This document shows, one piece after another, positions 6,085 to 7,857 of a stretch of DNA of 7,857 nucleotides. The stretch's first letter is position 1, and every line of letters starts with the position of its first letter. The position numbers were made by a program, and so were the translations under genes. The stretch lies in NCBI GenBank assembly GCA_050010115.1, contig JBEKLQ010000141.1, positions 1 to 7,857 of the forward strand, read 5' to 3'. The notes beneath the pieces were generated by a model. It was not told where the DNA came from and searched no databases. It saw nothing but the letters and a program-made list of their open reading frames with translations. The DNA is from JAKACA01 sp050010115. GTDB taxonomy: Bacteria; Actinomycetota; Acidimicrobiia; Acidimicrobiales; Bog-793.

Positions 6085-6663
6085 GACATCGTTGTGCACT
6101 GCGACACCGAGGAACAGGCCCGCCGTCTTAGGGCCGCCATCGCCGTAAGGCTCGGGACCCTCGGCCTCGAGCTTCACCCTGAGAAGACAAAGGTCGTGTA
6201 CTGCAAGGACACGAGACGCCGAGGGACCTCGGAGCACACCAGCTTCGACTTCCTCGGCTACCGCTTCCGGGGCCGCTCGATCCGTAGCCGCCGTGGCCGT
6301 TCCATCGGCTTCACGCCGGCCATGAGCGATCCGGCGATGCAGGCCGTCACCAAGAAGGTGAGGGACTGGCACCTCAGGCGCCGCACCGGTTCGGACCTGT
6401 CCGATCTCGCCCGGGCGATCAACGCCCAGGTCCGAGGTTGGATCAACTATTACGGGGCCTTCTATCGCTCCCGGTTGTACCTCCTGGCAACGCGCATCGA
6501 CCGACACATCGTGCGGTGGGCAATGCACAAGTTCAAGCGACTGCGGGGCCAGCCAGTCAAGGCATGGGCCTGGTTGAGCGTTGTCCGACAGCGCTTCCCT
6601 CGGCTCTTCGCCCACTGGCACATGCTGCCGCGCACCCAACGCCGGCCTGTGGGAGCCGTATGA
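6085..6663 (+). pseudogene. ltrA: Group II intron maturase, C-terminal half
   Basis: These are residues 233-424 of the split maturase. It restarts with the second catalytic Asp (DIVVHCDTEEQA), continues with the LELHPEKTKVVYCKD block, FDFLGYRFR, and the maturase (X) domain around VRGWINYYGAFYRS, ending RTQRRPVGAV. No zinc or HNH endonuclease domain follows. The frame and sequence join exactly to the half that ends at 2708 once the RIT element and one GAC are removed. A GTG at 6094 could serve as a start but has no clear ribosome site, and any product would lack the polymerase core. The stop codon (6661-6663) lies within ribozyme domain V. Confidence 0.93.
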
Positions 6664-6686
6664 CGGGAGACTGTCACGTACGGTTC
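6653..6686 (+). ncRNA. Group II intron domain V
   Basis: The 34-nt catalytic hairpin is canonical. GAGCCGTAT (6653-6661) pairs with 6678-6686 (9 bp, one internal G-T plus a terminal T-G), a two-base bulge AC lies at 6676-6677, a 5-bp upper stem is 6662-6666 with 6671-6675, and the loop is the GNRA tetraloop GAGA. The AGC catalytic triad is 6654-6656. All key features are intact, so the RNA core looks functional. Confidence 0.93.
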
Positions 6687-6689
6687 TGC

Positions 6690-6725
6690 GAGAGCCGGGG
6701 GGTGAAATTCCCCCCGGCTACTTAC
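6690..6725 (+). ncRNA. Group II intron domain VI and 3' end
   Basis: A perfect 10-bp stem (6693-6702 with 6710-6719) carries a 7-base loop. A6720 is unpaired, with a short lower stem (6690-6692 with 6721-6723) below it, so A6720 is the likely branch point. The 3' splice site should be a few bases on, near TTACCC. Confidence 0.8.
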
Positions 6726-6727
6726 CC

Positions 6728-7090
6728 AACCCAACTCCGGCAGATTGCCGTTTACGAGGTGTACAGACGCCTACCAGATGGAACGACGCACCCGACCTGA
6801 GCTGCCCAAATCCGAAGAGACGTCACGCCGTGGACAGCCAAATCCGGTCTGGCAGTCTCGCGGTAGGAGTCTCCCGGGGCGTTCTCCGTCCGTCCCGTTC
6901 GCCCGTTCAGCTGACCTTCCCGATATGAGCCAACGCCACCGGGAGGCCGGGCCCTGTGGAGGTGACGCCGGTCGGGAGCGGCCCGCTCTCCCGTACGACG
7001 CTGCTGGCCAATCGCCAGGGTGTTGAGACTGACAGCGCGGTGGCTCACGCCTGCATGTGGACTGGCGCCGACAGTTCCCCGGCGGCACGG
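6728..7090. other. Gene-poor stretch downstream of the intron
   Basis: I see no convincing gene on either strand; the open frames are Arg/Pro/Gly-rich and lack a plausible start. An imperfect hairpin (CGGGAG 6973-6978 with CTCCCG 6988-6993) lies about 100 bp past the toxin stop, without a T-run on the minus strand, so a terminator is not claimed. CCAAATCCG occurs twice (about 6806 and 6838). Confidence 0.5.
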
Positions 7091-7597
7091 TTACGGCAAG
7101 TCCTCGCGGTGCACGATTTCGAACGCGGAATCCACATCCGTGCGATCGGCATAGAGGACCAGATTCACTCCCGTCGACAGCCGGGCGGAGGGCACTAGGA
7201 GGCCGTCGTAGCCAAGCCAGTATGCAGCTCCTCCCACAGTTTGACAGGCAGAGTGGTCCACTGCGCCGAGCTCCGTCTCGTCGATGCCGACACGCGCGAG
7301 TAGAGCCCTGTCAGTGAGGTGGATCACGTTGCTCAATGTCACGTGCACTTGATACAGCTGCCGACTCGCTCGAGTCCTGATGGGTTGGCTGGCGATCGCG
7401 TACTCAGCCTCGGCCAGAGCCGTCTCTCGCTCGAGACTGGTGTAGATCGTGGAGACGCCGGGTGGGTTCCACCGCGCTCCGCGGGTGTTCGTTCGGGCAG
7501 GCACAAGGTTGCTGAACATATGACGCCACACGATGCCGTCGAAGGCCAGCCCTCCGACAGCCTCGAGTTGGTCGAGAAGTACGGGCTCGTAAACCAC
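7091..7597 (-). CDS. RES-domain toxin, NAD+ phosphorylase type
   Basis: 168 residues, a normal length for the family. RES-domain toxins (ParT, MbcT, Res) destroy or modify with NAD+, arresting the cell; the antitoxin binds and blocks the active site. The signature is clear: WRHMF (24-28) with the conserved Arg, GARWNPPG (40-47), IYTSLERETALAEAEY (51-66) with the conserved Tyr52 and Glu residues, and a late Ser (VPSARL, S137). It ends with the usual DxxSAFEIVHREDLP tail. The GTG start at 7597 is the only candidate after the in-frame antitoxin stop 15 bp upstream; no strong ribosome site is visible, so coupling to antitoxin translation is likely. Whether it is a phosphorylase or an ADP-ribosyltransferase cannot be told from sequence. 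Confidence 0.92.
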   Translation of the reverse strand: MVYEPVLLDQLEAVGGLAFDGIVWRHMFSNLVPARTNTRGARWNPPGVSTIYTSLERETALAEAEYAIASQPIRTRASRQLYQVHVTLSNVIHLTDRALLARVGIDETELGAVDHSACQTVGGAAYWLGYDGLLVPSARLSTGVNLVLYADRTDVDSAFEIVHREDLP

Positions 7598-7612
7598 GCT
7601 AAGGAGGCGCCG

Positions 7613-7857
7613 CTACAAGTACGCGCCGTCGCGAAGCTGGTCGATCAAGGCGAGAACCTCCTCGGTACGACCCTCGGCGATGAGGTCCGCGGGCCGACGC
7701 CCGCCGAGGAGCGTGTGGCGCGAAAACAGCCAGAGCCGAGCTTCATCGGGCGAGTAGAGGTCAGCGAGCTGTTCGACCAGCCACTCGAGAGCGAGCAGTC
7801 GTTGTAGACCGTCAGGCTGGGGTTCCGCCCGACCGGTCTGCCAGCGAGAGATTGTCT
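7613..7857 (-). CDS. DUF2384 (MbcA/ParS/Xre) antitoxin, C-terminal part
   Basis: The last 80 residues are in the window; the start lies beyond the right edge. ISRWQTGRAEPQP looks like the end of an Xre-type helix-turn-helix. It is followed by the helical DUF2384 toxin-binding region: RLLALEWLVEQLADLYSPDE, then LWLFSRHTLLGGRRPADLI, then EEVLALIDQLRDGAYL. The order antitoxin then RES toxin on one strand with 15 bp between them is standard. It should neutralise the RES toxin and repress the operon promoter, which is out of view. Confidence 0.88.
   Translation of the reverse strand, partial: TISRWQTGRAEPQPDGLQRLLALEWLVEQLADLYSPDEARLWLFSRHTLLGGRRPADLIAEGRTEEVLALIDQLRDGAYL

Larger units (their letters stand above)
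1588..6727 (+). mobile_element. Group II intron, interrupted by a RIT element
   Basis: A complete group II intron layout can be read: 5' ribozyme RNA (about 1588-2012) with a recognisable domain III, a maturase gene in domain IV, a canonical domain V (6653-6686) and a domain VI hairpin (6693-6720). Without the inserted RIT element (3,376 bp including one GAC repeat) the intron would be about 1.76 kb, normal for the class. The 3' end is placed near TTAC/CC at 6725-6727 from the position of the unpaired domain VI adenosine. The 5' end is uncertain: TGCGACGAGAAG at 1591 resembles the usual GUGYGAC start but lacks the leading GU in register, and GTGTG at 1611 matches the consensus better. I prefer about 1588-1590 but cannot decide. 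The intron lies in apparently non-coding DNA rather than in a recognisable gene. Confidence 0.85.

Noticed and set aside
7319..7807. Plus-strand frame of 162 residues
   Set aside because: Antisense to the clearly recognisable toxin and antitoxin genes.

Overview
The window comes from a GC-rich bacterium, most likely an actinomycetote. The reading frames are strongly G/C-biased at third positions, GTG starts are used, and one gene is a secreted lipoprotein of a kind common in that phylum. No rRNA, tRNA or housekeeping gene is present to fix the genus.

The layout is two flanking genes or operons around a nest of mobile DNA. Positions 1-1152 (minus strand) hold the start and most of a lipoprotein built from repeated Asp-box (BNR-like) beta-propeller blades; its end lies beyond the left edge. 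A gene-poor stretch (1153-1587) follows. From about 1588 to about 6727 lies a group II intron on the plus strand: a 5' ribozyme part, a reverse transcriptase/maturase gene (restored length 424 residues, RmInt1-like, no endonuclease domain), a textbook 34-nt domain V and a domain VI hairpin with an unpaired A.

The intron is itself broken. A RIT element (recombinase in trio, about 3.37 kb, 2709-6081) sits inside the maturase gene, exactly between the two aspartates of the catalytic YADD motif, with a 3-bp GAC repeat on both sides. The RIT element carries three tyrosine recombinase genes, ritA, ritB and ritC, joined by ATGA start/stop overlaps. All three keep the full catalytic set. Its ends carry a 31-bp perfect inverted repeat and eight copies of a 9-bp motif (TTATGCCGA, one with a mismatch), probably the recombinase binding sites. 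The sequence of the target (the YADD codons) resembles these end repeats, which suggests how the site was chosen.

To the right, after about 360 bp without a convincing gene, is a minus-strand toxin-antitoxin operon: the C-terminal part of a DUF2384 (MbcA/ParS) antitoxin, then a complete RES-domain NAD+-degrading toxin.

Working together: the three recombinases probably act as a unit to move the RIT element. Its insertion inactivates the intron's own reverse transcriptase, so the intron could now splice or move only with a maturase supplied in trans. The intron RNA core (domains V and VI) is intact. Precise removal of the RIT element with one GAC copy would restore an uninterrupted maturase.
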